Source: Mactra quadrangularis
Taxonomy: Eukaryota; Mollusca; Bivalvia; Venerida; Mactridae
Length of the DNA stretch: 64,000 bases
Direction of reading: 5' to 3'
Assembly (NCBI GenBank): GCA_025267735.1
Contig: CM046293.1
Coordinates: 13,974,560 to 14,038,559, forward strand
Numbering within the stretch: the stretch's first letter is position 1; the number at the start of each line of letters is the position of its first letter. A program made the position numbers and the translations under genes. The notes beneath the pieces are model-generated. The model worked only from the letters and a program-made list of their open reading frames with translations. It was not told where the DNA came from and did no database searches. Positions 37,901 through 46,101 of this stretch are shown here, one piece after another.

Positions 37901-40900
37901 GAGTATAGCTCTGAGTTTGAAGAATATTATGAAAATTTTCAACAAGAACAGAAATATAAATATCATACTATAAAAGAGGAAGTAGGGTCATCGTGTATTA
38001 TTGAATTCGCTTCAACGTTAGCGGCTAGTTTATTACAACAAGGGACCCGCGAGGCATCGAGTAATGTTTTAAGTGAGTTTGATACAGAGTTACCTAGTTA
38101 TGACATACAGAGACCTTTACCCATTCGTATATCCACTACTAGTCTATCAACTGTTGAATCTGTGGAAAATGAAGATGCTATAGTGCAGGAAGATTGTGTT
38201 AGACAATTTGTTGATGAACTATTTGAAAATGTGTGGCCATTTGATGGTAGCCGAGGTGATCAGGCAGATGAAAGCATACAGAGAGATTTCCTTCATGAAT
38301 TCTATGAAGGTTGTGCCGTACCAATAAATTGTAATAAAAATGATAATCACCATGACGATGATGAGAGTGTTGGTATTGAAGATGATATAGGTGAACCGTA
38401 TATCGTTGATGAAATGGTTCTAACAGCCGTAGCCGATCACCTAGTGGGCGTTGCATTCCAGGAGGCGTTATTAGAATATAGATACATCATGAACGAGAAC
38501 AGTAAAACAAAAGGTACTAGTATCTCTAGTGTGTCTGAAAGTGGCCAATCAGAGCATTCCATTGAATTAAAGGACCAATCAGATTCTAAAACAAATATGG
38601 ATCAAGCTGTGAGAGTCGCAGAGAAAGTCATGACCAAGCTTTTCAGTGAGGTGGATTTTAGTACAGGCAAAAACTCTTCCTCTCCAACTCTGGACAATTT
38701 TAATGATAGTAATAATATAAATATTCCAAATACAGAAATCTGTGATAGTAACTATACTAACTTATTGGTTGTAGATAATTCTGATACGCTACATTCCAAA
38801 TCTTCTAGTTGTGGTTCTGAAGAAGGCGGAGCTTCAGCCTCGGTCTCCTCTACAGAGGCGTGTCTTGTAGGTATAGCTGGTAAGATGTTAGATGGTAGTA
38901 TAACTACAAGGTCTGATAATGATGACAATCAATCTTTTAATCTAAACAGTTCAAATATATCTTCACTAAGTGACTCTACTAACAACTCTGATGATTTAAA
39001 TAATCAAAATATCTACGTCAGTGATAAATCTAATGCTAAACTAACTGGTGCATATCCTAAAACTTTAGACACTAAAACTGACATAAGCGGCTGCAATAAT
39101 ACTAAAAATGCTGTAATAGAAACTGAGTTAAACTCAATATCAGTTTCCCCCAAGAAACATAAAAATCCAACCACTGGGGGACGTCAAAGAACATCCTCTC
39201 TTTTGTCTCAGAAATCGTCAGACAGTGGAGAAAATGTAAGACAACCTTTTGTTGCCAAGGTGATACAGTGTCCCGACTCGAGCAGTCAAGATGGATCTCA
39301 AATCTCAGCCCCCATATCAAACCAAAATAGTAACTACAGACCACATTCAGGGTCCAAATCTAATAAACTGATGCCCCCATGTCCGGGTAGATTTAAACAC
39401 GTCTATGTAGCTGGCAATAGAAAGAACTATGATCAATTTGCTAACAGTTTATCAAGGGATCTATTAACTAATGCATTTCTCCAAGTACAAGAGCACAGTG
39501 AGCCAGTTGTATATCCAAGACGTAGCAGTGAACCAATGCAAATATCAAATGGTGCGGCACTTCAGAGATTTGAACATTCAGTGAACTCAGTGAATGGTCG
39601 ACATAGTGGTAAAAGTAAGACTGATGAAGATATCTCTCAGTTTGATGATGAATGGTTACAACAGTTCACTGCTAGATCTTCTAGTGGATTCAGAGATCCT
39701 GTTCTATCTAGGTAAATATTTAGTAGTTTATTTATAAAAATATTGGTACAAAAGTTGATACAAATTTATAGATTTATTGATACGAAAGTTGATACGAATT
39801 ATGCTGATTACTTTATTTTTTTAGCTTGATTGTTATTCAAATTCGTACAATTTCGAATTATCACTTTTGTGCTTGCTTCCTAGTACTGAACTAGTAGGAC
39901 AGGGCTTGACATAAATGATTGTCCAATTGCCTGTGACAACCTAACTAAGGGTTTTGCCAACAAGTTTTTATGGCAATTGTCTGATCAACCACAATATATG
40001 ATTAACTCTTTTATTTGTAGCATAGAACCATTTGTTTCACTTTGCATATGAAAACACTTTTTGTTGAGCAAGTAAAATTTATAGTCGGTTGTCCTACTGG
40101 GCTACCTATTTCAAAAGTTAATGTCAAGTCCTGTAGGATAAAGTTTCTTGCTGAAAGAAACTATGAGATGGTTACCCAATGATTACCAGTCTTAATATTT
40201 GTATTATTGAAACCACTCGGCTACAAGGCTTGTTGAATATAAAAATTCCTCCAAGTGTTTGACCTTATATCTTGTATATCTTACAACAGTTAAATTACTG
40301 TTTCACAGTGTCTCTGGACTTATACGATATAGGGAAGGTTTTACATGTATATCAGCTGGTGAAAATGTATCAATCTTCATGACACACTTTAACCAGCTTT
40401 GGACATAAAGACATTTTGTCCAGCAAAATGGAATTTTTTCACTGGAAGTAATTAAAGATTTATATACCAGAAAAATCTATGTGAGATGTTTAAATATGCA
40501 GTGTATTTTAATGATTAAGATATATCCTAAAATCAAATAAACAATATTGTATAACAAATAATGATATTTATTGAAATAGGAAAATAGTGGCTATAAAACA
40601 ATTGGTGAACTGTCGGACCACTTAGGTTCTGTAAGGCACTGGAACTCTAGGGATTTCAACGGACTCAGCCTGCAGTCCACTGGCTAAATTTGAAGACTGT
40701 ATATATTGTTTGTTGTGTTATTATTTGTATAGTGACATTCCATGTTTATATTTCAGATTTGCTGAAGAACTAATGAAAGTAAATGTATCGGTTCCCCCTC
40801 TACAACTTCCACTAGCTAGTGATAACGTCAGTATAAGTGGTTCAAGCCATTCTGTATGTAGTACTATAAGTTCATTCCGAGATCCACTTCTTGCATCATT

Positions 40901-43900
40901 TGAAGAAGAACTTTTAAGTGTAAAACCTTGTGGGGCCAAAACACAGATGTCATGGTCTAAAATGAAGGGATCAATGTGTTCCCCTAGACAAGATAGGAAT
41001 AGTAACAGTTCCAGTAGTCATGAAAGTAAGAAACAAATGGGAATCAGTCTGTCTGTTGACAGTGAGACAAGTGCGTTGTCATGGCGATCAAGTAAATCGA
41101 ACATCTCGCCATTTTCATTGTCGGTGTCCGAGTATGCGGACATGTTATCTTTAAGAATAATTTGTGAAGCATTGACTGTGGCTTGCCCCCAAGATTCAAA
41201 ATTTGCAGAAAGTGTTGAAAGTAACAAAAAGATGTCAGCTAGTTTAGAGATATATAGTGATATACTTGCTATGAGTATACTAGGAGCCTCAGTACAGACT
41301 GCGTTAATGGCTTGCTCTGATTGGCTAGAACAGAATAAAATGGTCACATGGTCTGATGTAACAGAATGTGTACATTATAGTGAAGATGATAATGTTGTTA
41401 GCTCGGACCTTGATGTTAGTAGGGAAAGGTAAGAATTATTATACAGTTCAGTTCTGATTGTTAGAAGCGGCACATTATTGCCAAAATAATTGAGGGACCT
41501 TGAAAGTTTGAGTGATCTTATCCTCCGAACAGTCATTACTAGCCAGATTTTTCAACAAAAAAATTCGGCTAATAGTTTGGTGAAACACGGGCGGGCAGGC
41601 AGTGTGGTCAACAATTGCGTTAAAGTTTTCAATTTAGCATATATTTCTGCCATTTATTGTGAAATCTTTATGAAACTTCATGCAATGATAACATACCATG
41701 TGATGAACAGAATTAGAAAGTAACCACAACTCTACCTGGCTTAATTATGGATAATTTCCTGTGATGATTTTTGCGTTGAAGTTTTTAAATCCGGCTTTAA
41801 TGTGGTTTCCACATTGCATTTCTTGTTGTGATTCGTGTGAGACTTTAGTATGACTTTGAGTGATCCTTGCGATTTATATGAGTAAGACAATTGTTAGTAG
41901 TACTTTTTAAAAACTTAGTTCTAGAGATCGAAGATGTGAGTAGATTTACTGAGAACTTTCAACATAATGATTTTAGGAACCATAAATCAACTTTTTTTTT
42001 AAATTACTATGCAGCACTTGTTGTGAAAATATGATTTCATCCTCTGAAAATGTCAGTGTTATGAAAGTAACCAGACTGCAAAAGAATACTTTAGCTAGCT
42101 AGCTCTACTATGTAGCAAACTGTTGTACAGGAAATGGCTAAGAAGTCCTAGCTAGCTCCATATTAATATATAGCACTGTCATTACTTTACTGGCTTTATA
42201 TTCATACATAGCACAATCGTAAGTTTACTGGCTCCATATTGAATACTTGTTGTTAACTTGTTAAATATTTCTTACAGATTACCAAGCTGTTCAGAGTCTC
42301 GTAGTTCAGGTGAATACGAAGATGCTTTAGATATACCATATCATAGATTAGAGAAATTTGCTGATGTCTTAGCAACTAAAGTATTAATTAATTCTGTAGC
42401 AATAACAAAGAGGGAAAATATGTGTTCATTGAGGGTAAGTCATTTGAGATATTGTTACCTAGGGATCTATATTGATTTCTAAGTAGGTTGCCCAGTTTGG
42501 CAACCAGCTATGAAACCCAGGTCGATAGCGCAGTTGGTAGCGTGCCTGGATTTGGATACTATATGATTTCATGTTCTTTGTCTAACACTCGTGATATTGT
42601 GTATTGTATCATCATGAAATTATTCAAACTTTGACAGTTGAGAAAAAATGGACTATACATGATATTGCCACAGTAAAATAGGTCTAAATGGGATTAGAAT
42701 GTTAACAGTTATAGTGTTTCCAGATTTCTCTGATACGAGAGTATGTATACCATATTGTCATGGGCACAGCTCTAAGTTACCTCAAAGACCTATTTAACCC
42801 AGAAAAAGAAAATGTTTAAGACTCTTATTTCATGATATGTGTTGAAAAGTGCAAGTGAATATCTCAATTGATAAATATTTGTGCTATGTAAATGTGTTAT
42901 ATTTGTATGTATGTATAATTTCAGAGACAATATGGTCGACCTATAGCTACTGGTAACTGGGGATGTGGTGCATTCGGTGGTGATCCACATTTAAAATCAT
43001 TAATACAATGGATGGCTGCTAGTTACGCTGGCTGTCCTAGATTGATATACTATACATTTAGTAGTCCACAACTGAAGAAGGTAACATTTATAATTAGTTA
43101 GTCTTCCCTAAGAGGGAAGTATAATCCAATGTCGACCTAAGATATTAAAGTGAATGGAGTGTTATTTGGTAAAAATTCCTGAAAGTTGATCAATTTCCAT
43201 CTTCTAAGTTTCTAACGAATACAATTTTACGAAAATGAAATACTTTTTCATAATCAGTTAATTTTGGGCGCTTCTTATTATATAATTATTGTTACAATTA
43301 AGCTTTATACTGACCAGGATACACATAAACTGTACTTGTAACTTTTTCAATGAATAATAAAAAGATATGGACGAATAGCCTTTAATGTTATGTTTATAGA
43401 AATTAGACCCTTAATTTCCCCGTTATGTCTTGTTGCATGCATTTAATTTCTTAGAAAATACTTCAACAATAGTGGATGTTTGATATAATACATTCCTATG
43501 GTAAGCATACAAGGTTAAAATAGTCCATTTCGAGGGTTGTCCGCAAGACTGTAGCAAGTACATTGCGTAAAAAAGTGGGTTACTATAGTCTTGTAGGCAA
43601 CCCTTAATTTGATAGATTATAATTGCTAGAGATGTGGCAGGTTCAGTATAGAGACCAGTTTGTACTGTACAGTATATATGACATGTTTTAACCAGTTCCA
43701 GAACATATTCAGACTGATTAAGTTTGACCAATTTATTTGTTCCTAGTCTACGTGATACCGGCTGCTGCAGAGAGGTTTCATTTTTGTTTTGTATTTAACT
43801 TTACTTTGATTATGTTTAAAAGACTTGTATATACATGTACATGTATTTGTATTTTCTACAGTTTGAGGAAGTAGTTGTTATTGTACAAGAAAGAGGTTGG

Positions 43901-44032
43901 GATGTATCCAGATTGATGCAAGTTGTTAGAAGATATTGTATCATTGCTGAGAAAGAAATAAAAGAACAAGGATTCGTGTCCCGGCACCTATTTGATGTCA
44001 TATTAAATGGTGAACTGTTTCCTGGCTTATAG
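28815..44032 (+). CDS. PARG-fold protein with giant PKA-anchor-like insertion (PARG/AKAP11-SPHKAP-like), 13 coding exons
   Basis: Exons: 28815-28901, 29462-29717, 30415-30556, 32539-32635, 33325-33444, 34811-35035, 35979-36114, 36975-37103, 37593-39711, 40757-41428, 42278-42434, 42925-43080, 43862-44032. All junctions are GT-AG and in phase, giving 1488 residues. Residues ~30-234 match the PARG accessory domain. Residues 235-356 carry VDFANR, GGGVLSKGRVQEE (catalytic QEE 253-255) and GY 293-294, the tyrosine-clasp position. After LNKAFTGF the fold is interrupted by ~1030 disordered residues with about ten RII-anchor-like helices and RRSS sites. It resumes at 1387 with ATGNWGCGAFGGD (diphosphate-binding loop), then YYTF and a C-terminal helix region. 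PARG cleaves ribose-ribose bonds in poly(ADP-ribose). The insert and C-terminus resemble AKAP11/SPHKAP, which tether PKA. There is no N-terminal nuclear-targeting extension as in vertebrate PARG. Activity and anchoring are inferred. Confidence 0.88.
29462..29717 (+). CDS. PARG/anchor gene, accessory-domain exon
   Basis: Follows a TTTTTTTCTAG acceptor and ends at AAAG|GTATTT in phase 1. It encodes GDFTLKELAISHHKIWEKNL and the helical segment through FPSIIDLALDIEAHLP, which lines up with the helical accessory domain of PARG. The open frame reads on into the intron to a TAG near 29732, which is not coding. Confidence 0.85.
29718..30414 (+). other. Intron of the PARG/anchor gene
   Basis: AT-rich and unremarkable; no nested gene or clear mobile element seen. 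Confidence 0.5.
30415..30556 (+). CDS. PARG/anchor gene, accessory-domain exon
   Basis: Acceptor TGTTTCAG and donor CATAT|GTATGT. It encodes RELSRELCCCIVACGFLCLF, matching the PARG helix that places a CxFxCxFP-like segment ahead of the macrodomain, and INFTKFFNFLHM. It begins in phase 1 and ends in phase 2; the final Met is split across the junction. Confidence 0.85.
30811..31559. mobile_element. hAT-type MITE (TAGGGGTGTAAC ends)
   Basis: TAGGGGTGTAAC at the left and GTTACACCCCTA at the right bound 749 bp. The flanks GTACAGGG (30803-30810) and ATACAGGG (31560-31567) match at 7 of 8 positions, as an 8-bp hAT target duplication would. Subterminal CAATATATTGCAATA repeats fit such elements. No transposase frame is present. 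It lies in an intron of the PARG/anchor gene. Confidence 0.82.
31829..32084 (+). mobile_element. MITE-like element ending in ATACCCCCGC, copy 2
   Basis: Same family as 7841-8122 in opposite orientation, including the CTTCGAAG centre near the left end, GTGCGTCCGTCCGTTAC, GTCCCATGTGGTGTAAAGCG and GGCGGGGGTATCACTAGTG. Intronic in the PARG/anchor gene. Confidence 0.82.
32205..32450 (+). mobile_element. Interspersed repeat (GAAACTCAACAGTTTATTACT family), copy 3
   Basis: The best copy of the family: CAGTCACAG at its start is inverted as CTGTGACTG at its end, about 240 bp apart. Intronic, about 90 bp before the exon at 32539. Confidence 0.7.
32539..32635 (+). CDS. PARG/anchor gene, exon with VTFSRQ
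   Basis: Acceptor GTTTACAG and donor CAG|GTAATT. It encodes IAKLKCILHFIDRVTADKK and GTVTFSRQ, corresponding to the PARG KLKxxxxYF-RV and G-VTF-RQ strand. Ends in phase 0. Confidence 0.9.
33325..33444 (+). CDS. PARG/anchor gene, exon with tandemly copied 3' end
   Basis: Acceptor ACCAAG and donor GAG|GTAGGT. It encodes 40 residues from VIKLEELPTIDTWLNCNWDL to EEAVPDAVE, just before the VDFANR strand of the macrodomain. The last ~60 bases of this exon together with the donor are repeated seven more times downstream (33445-33995) at exactly 78-bp spacing. Donors 33445, 33523 and 33601 would all keep the reading frame open. Confidence 0.88.
33445..34000 (+). repeat. 78-bp tandem array of exon end plus splice donor
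   Basis: GAG|GTAGGT recurs at 33445 + 78n for n = 0 to 7. Each unit is GTAGGTATATATTGTTTATG, GATATCTC, ATACACCATGATGGTC and the EEAVPDAVE codons. Units differ by a few bases. Because 78 is divisible by three, each extra unit would add 26 residues. The third donor is followed by an in-frame TAG (33610-33612), which closes the frame for donors further right. The unit contains no convincing acceptor. The long open frame on the opposite strand is an artefact of the same array. Confidence 0.95.
34423..34730 (+). repeat. SINE family A, full copy in the PARG/anchor gene
   Basis: The tRNA-like head has TAGCTCAGTTGG (A box) and GGTTCGATTC (B box). It is followed by the body TACTTTCGTGGAGCTTGGTC, CTAAATCCAGAGATTTAGCC, GTTATATGACC and an AACCCAACAAACAAACA tail. 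Ends about 80 bp before the catalytic exon at 34811. Confidence 0.9.
34811..35035 (+). CDS. PARG/anchor gene, catalytic macrodomain exon
   Basis: Acceptor CATTTTCAG and donor GAG|GTTTGT. It encodes 75 residues in phase 0 with VDFANRYIGGG, VLSKGRVQEEIRF and GYEQFSAVQGYASDLRY. These are the PARG signature GGG-x7-QEE (residues 243-255; two adjacent catalytic glutamates) and the Tyr of the adenine clasp (residue 294, equivalent to human Y795). No catalytic residue I could check is substituted. Confidence 0.95.
35069..35317. mobile_element. Tc1/mariner-type MITE (CACTGGGGTCCAAAAG ends)
   Basis: CACTGGGGTCCAAAAGTTTC begins after TA at 35067-35068. Its inverse (GAAACTTTTGTACCCCAGTG) ends before TA at 35318-35319. 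The length is 249 bp with no transposase. It sits only 33 bp past the donor of the catalytic exon. Confidence 0.88.
35979..36114 (+). CDS. PARG/anchor gene, macrodomain exon ending LNKAF
   Basis: Acceptor ATTAATAG and donor ACAG|GTAAAT. It encodes NMLCAIDAVSYRHDNY and VLRDLNKAFTG, matching the PARG AIDA and RELNKAYCGF segments. In ordinary PARG the GNWGCGAFGGD loop follows about 20 residues later; here it comes about 1030 residues later. Confidence 0.92.
36436..36585. mobile_element. Tc1/mariner-type MITE (CAGTTAAGTTCTGTTACAAAG ends)
   Basis: Bounded by TA on both sides. CAGTTAAGTTCTGTTACAAA and the right-end inverse (TTTTGTAGAACTTGACTG) mark 150 bp. Related to 52179-52337 and, in degenerate form, to 33125-33235. 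Confidence 0.7.
36701..36772 (+). repeat. 25-bp tandem repeat, three copies
   Basis: CCCCTGGTCATCGAGCTAG recurs at 36701, 36726 and 36751. Intronic. Confidence 0.85.
36975..37103 (+). CDS. PARG/anchor gene, start of the insertion
   Basis: Acceptor TTGTTACAG and donor CAAG|GTATGT, phase 1 to phase 1. It encodes FCVPFTMPSNESVRKISEDS and an acidic Ser/Thr-rich stretch to VDDDVNQ. The FVTAS-acidic pattern vaguely recalls the N-terminal part of SPHKAP, but this is not firm. Confidence 0.88.
37104..37592 (+). other. Intron of the PARG/anchor gene
   Basis: Contains a partial right end of the CTGATTTAAATACT foldback family near 37455-37510. Nothing else was recognised. Confidence 0.45.
37593..39711 (+). 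CDS. PARG/anchor gene, 2.1-kb exon of the PKA-anchor-like insert
   Basis: A single open frame of 706 codons (protein residues ~398-1104) between acceptor ATTTTCAG and donor CTAG|GTAAAT. Mostly Ser/Asn/Asp-rich. Short amphipathic segments fit the RII consensus (hydrophobic at positions 1, 4, 5, 8, 9, 12): 409-420 VDNLIKGAITLA, 533-544 IIEFASTLAASL, 600-611 VRQFVDELFENV, 678-689 ADHLVGVAFQEA, 740-751 AEKVMTKLFSEV, 822-833 LVGIAGKMLDGS and 1018-1029 SRDLLTNAFLQV. RRRSS, SSRRSS and SRRSS near 467-491 and RRSSEP near 1041 are PKA-type phosphosites. Confidence 0.92.
39712..40756 (+). other. Intron with a diverged SINE family C copy
   Basis: The 39890-40240 part has TCCTACTGGGC, GATAAAGTTTCTTGCT, CCCAATGATTACCAGTC and ACCACTCGGCTACAAGG. 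These phrases are shared with the reversed tRNA-like SINE at 56515-56695 and 3130-3240. Confidence 0.5.
40757..41428 (+). CDS. PARG/anchor gene, insert exon
   Basis: Acceptor ATATTTCAG and donor AAAG|GTAAGA, phase 2 to phase 2. It opens with RFAEELMKVNV and contains two RII-like segments: 1235-1246 SLRIICEALTVA, preceded by EYADML, and 1271-1282 SDILAMSILGAS. The rest is Ser-rich. Confidence 0.9.
41540..41828 (-). mobile_element. ~300-bp MITE family E (AATGTGGAAACCACATT), copy 1
   Basis: Reversed copy in an intron of the PARG/anchor gene. It has AGCCAGATTTTTCAAC, CGGGCGGGCAGGCAG, CATAAAGATCT-equivalent and AATGTGGTTTCCACATT blocks. Other copies: 47023-47300, 49606-49905, 50532-50843, 62905-63235. 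Confidence 0.85.
42278..42434 (+). CDS. PARG/anchor gene, insert exon with FADVLATKVL
   Basis: Acceptor CTTACAG and donor AGG|GTAAGT, phase 2 to phase 0. It encodes KFADVLATKVLINSVAITKR. Residues 1356-1367 fit the RII consensus exactly and look much like the FAEELA-x-x-VV PKA-binding helix of SPHKAP. Confidence 0.9.
42519..42655 (+). repeat. tRNA-headed SINE fragment, family D
   Basis: GGTCGATAGCGCAGTTGGTAG and CGTGCCTGG resemble the 5' half of a tRNA with an A box; no B box follows. The tail has ATCATGAAATTATTCAAACT and TTGACAGTTGAGAAAA, as at 16262-16400. Confidence 0.55.
42925..43080 (+). CDS. PARG/anchor gene, GNWGCGAFGGD exon
   Basis: Acceptor AATTTCAG and donor AAG|GTAACA, 52 codons in phase 0. 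It encodes IATGNWGCGAFGGD, the PARG loop that binds the ADP-ribose diphosphate, then LKSLIQWMAASYAGCP and LIYYTFSSPQLKK. The Phe of YYTF corresponds to human F902. Confidence 0.95.
43532..43605. mobile_element. ~74-bp foldback element, copy 1
   Basis: GAGGGTTGTCCGCAAGACTG pairs with TAGTCTTGTAGGCAACCCT around a ~25-bp loop. A second copy is at 50224-50298. Confidence 0.75.
43862..44032 (+). CDS. PARG/anchor gene, terminal coding exon
   Basis: Acceptor TTTTCTACAG, stop TAG at 44030-44032. It encodes FEEVVVIVQERGWDVSRLMQ and VVRRYC, then QGFVSRHLFDVILNGELFPG. The first part corresponds to the PARG C-terminal helix after the TFGD strand. The VSRHLFD ending is not in PARG but resembles the LFDWLLELG end of SPHKAP. 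The tail is partly duplicated downstream. Confidence 0.92.
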   Translation, partial: FEEVVVIVQERGWDVSRLMQVVRRYCIIAEKEIKEQGFVSRHLFDVILNGELFPGL

Positions 44033-44205
44033 GTGGTTGGCTACAATGAACAAGGATTTGTGTCCCAGCACCTATTTGATGTCTTTTAAATGATTAATTG
44101 GTGAACTGTTTCCTGGCTTATAAGTGATGCACATCAATAGGAAAAAATGTGTCCCAGCACCTATTTGATGTCATTAAATGTTGAATTGTTTTAATTTCAG
44201 TGGAG
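44033..44205 (+). repeat. Tandem partial copies of the PARG/anchor gene's 3' coding end
   Basis: The terminal exon's GTGTCCCGGCACCTATTTGA block recurs at about 44072 and 44150 as GTGTCCCAGCACCTATTTGA. The first of these also repeats GTGAACTGTTTCCTGGCTTA. The copies lie after the stop codon, so they are 3' UTR or flank. A TTTCAG follows the last copy. Confidence 0.85.
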
Positions 44206-44834
44206 TTGTACGTCTGCTATATTAATCCATTGTGGAAATTAACCAAAAGTAATATGAAAGAAAAGAATGATATTTTTGTTTGTTTGCCATATATTAATTT
44301 ATGCCATTTTTAGTTTGTTATTAAAACTGATATTGAGTATACTAACATTGATAGTTCTAGCCAAGTCAAGAAGTCTAATGTTAAAGGGGATGGTTCTTCT
44401 GGCAAATTGTAGAAGATTAAAAAAATAAAGGGAAATTGTCATTAGTGATTATTTTTAAGCATAATAGAAAGGCACTGCACACCCTGCCCTTTCTTTATAG
44501 TTCCTACATTTTTTGCTCTCCCATACAGATATACATGTAGTAACTTACTATACATCAACCTTCCTATATACCCTGTCTCTATCTCTTCATTCTGCCATTT
44601 TCTGTGTTATGGAATATTAGCTATTGTTATTGAATCATTTTATTTTATTAGCCATTGTTTTGATTCGGTTTATCTATGTCTTTAAATGACTGATTTTGGA
44701 AATACACATGTATGTGGTAGAAAAATTAAGTGCTCTGTTGATTTATTGTAAATTTATAAGATACTATAAAAATAGGGTACCAAAGTATGATGTTGATAAA
44801 TGCTGAATAATAATATAGTAATTAGATCTATAAT
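44206..44834 (+). other. Probable 3' UTR/flank of the PARG/anchor gene
   Basis: No gene was recognised. AATAAA at 44424-44429 is a possible polyadenylation signal, though such words are common in this AT-rich DNA. Confidence 0.4.
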
Positions 44835-45058
44835 GAACAAACTATAGTTCGTACAAAAAAAAACCCTGTTTATGTAAACAATACAATGAACTAATCTATG
44901 ACAGGGGATGTTCAGGATGACAATAAGATATTTTATGATATTAATTTCAATTTATTTAACAGTGTCTTTTATGGTGTAAAGGTAAAGCGGTCTACCATTA
45001 CAAGCATGATTGACTAAGAGGATGGTGGTTTATCTACCACACTAATTTTGTTGAAATA
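44835..45058 (+). repeat. Interspersed repeat shared with 24640-24855
   Basis: Contains GTTCGTAC, CCCTGTTTATGTAAACAATA, GACAGGGGATG, and the CATGATTGACTAAGAGG and GGTGGTTTATC blocks in the same order as the inverted partner. Confidence 0.65.
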
Positions 45059-45780
45059 AACTATATGACTATAATTTTCAATACTGTGCTACCTATTGAA
45101 TGGATTAGTTTATTTCAATGTTTACACAAACATGTAATGTTATTTTATATGCACTATAATCAAATTTATTTATTATGTTTATTTTTTAATAGTTTGAGTA
45201 CTTTATTTTAACAGTTCGGCTTATACATTTGGACTGGCTGCTAATCAATAAATTAATTTGTTATGACCTTATTTGTTTATATGAATATACTAATATATAT
45301 AATACATTTAAAAGTGCTATATTTTAGAGGTACCTTAAAGGTTCCCAGTCATACTTTGACGGGTAAAGGCCTAGAATACTCGTGAGAGATGTTGGCAGTA
45401 TTGATAGATAGATAGGTATGTCAGGCAAAGCAGAATAATGGCGGCACCTGATGTCAGGTATTGGATAATTCTGTTTTTAAATGAACATTTCTCACTATTA
45501 TTTACTACTATATTTCTCACTTGAAGTAATGCCCTGGTGACATCACAATGGTTGGAAATTTTTACTTCTTTATTTAATGTTTTTATCTTAGAAAATTTAT
45601 GTATTTAATATTTAAAGCTCTATGTATAGTCTACTGCTTGTTCAACTTGCATTGTGGTTACAATTACTTGTTCAAACTGACTGATAAAAACAGTCAGGCA
45701 TGGGTGAAAGTTTTCACAATTGATCTTGAAGTTTTCAGAATTATTTACGAAATTTTCAGAAAGGCTTCTTTCAAATATGA
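45059..45780. other. Intergenic, nothing recognised
   Basis: AT-rich sequence without exon or repeat boundary that I can support. Confidence 0.4.
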
Positions 45781-46101
45781 AGCCGCTCGGCTAGCTCAAT
45801 TGGTAGCACGCAAGTCTACTGATCGAGAGGTCGTGGGTTCGATTCCCGGGCGGGGCATACTTTCGTGGAGCTTGGTCATGAAATTATTTCTACAGCCATT
45901 CTCCCTCCTACCAATGATTTCTAATTATGTAGGGCAGTTGTCAGTCACGGACGAAAGTATGTGCTTAGTAGTTGGTTAACAGCTAAATCCAGAGATTTAG
46001 CCTTTCCAGGAGGAGTGAGTAGGTTGACTGACCGCCGTTATATGACCTTTAATTGTGTTGCTATGGCGTTAAACCCAACAAACAAACAAAACAAAACAAA
46101 C
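45781..46101 (+). repeat. SINE family A, full copy
   Basis: The tRNA-like head GGCTAGCTCAATTGGTAGCA and GGTTCGATTCCCGGGC is followed by the family body (TTTCGTGGAGCTTGGTCATG, CCAGAGATTTAGCCTTTCC) and a CAAACAAACAAAACAAAAC tail. The open frame across it is fortuitous. Confidence 0.92.

Noticed and set aside
39102..39344. 80-codon open frame on the minus strand
   Set aside because: Antisense to the long PARG/anchor exon, with no independent support.
45781..45860. tRNA gene suggested by A and B boxes
   Set aside because: The same head with the same ~240-bp body and A-rich tail occurs at several places; it is SINE family A.
45599..45979. 126-codon open frame on the plus strand
   Set aside because: Half of it runs through SINE family A, the rest has no known motif, and there is no splice support.
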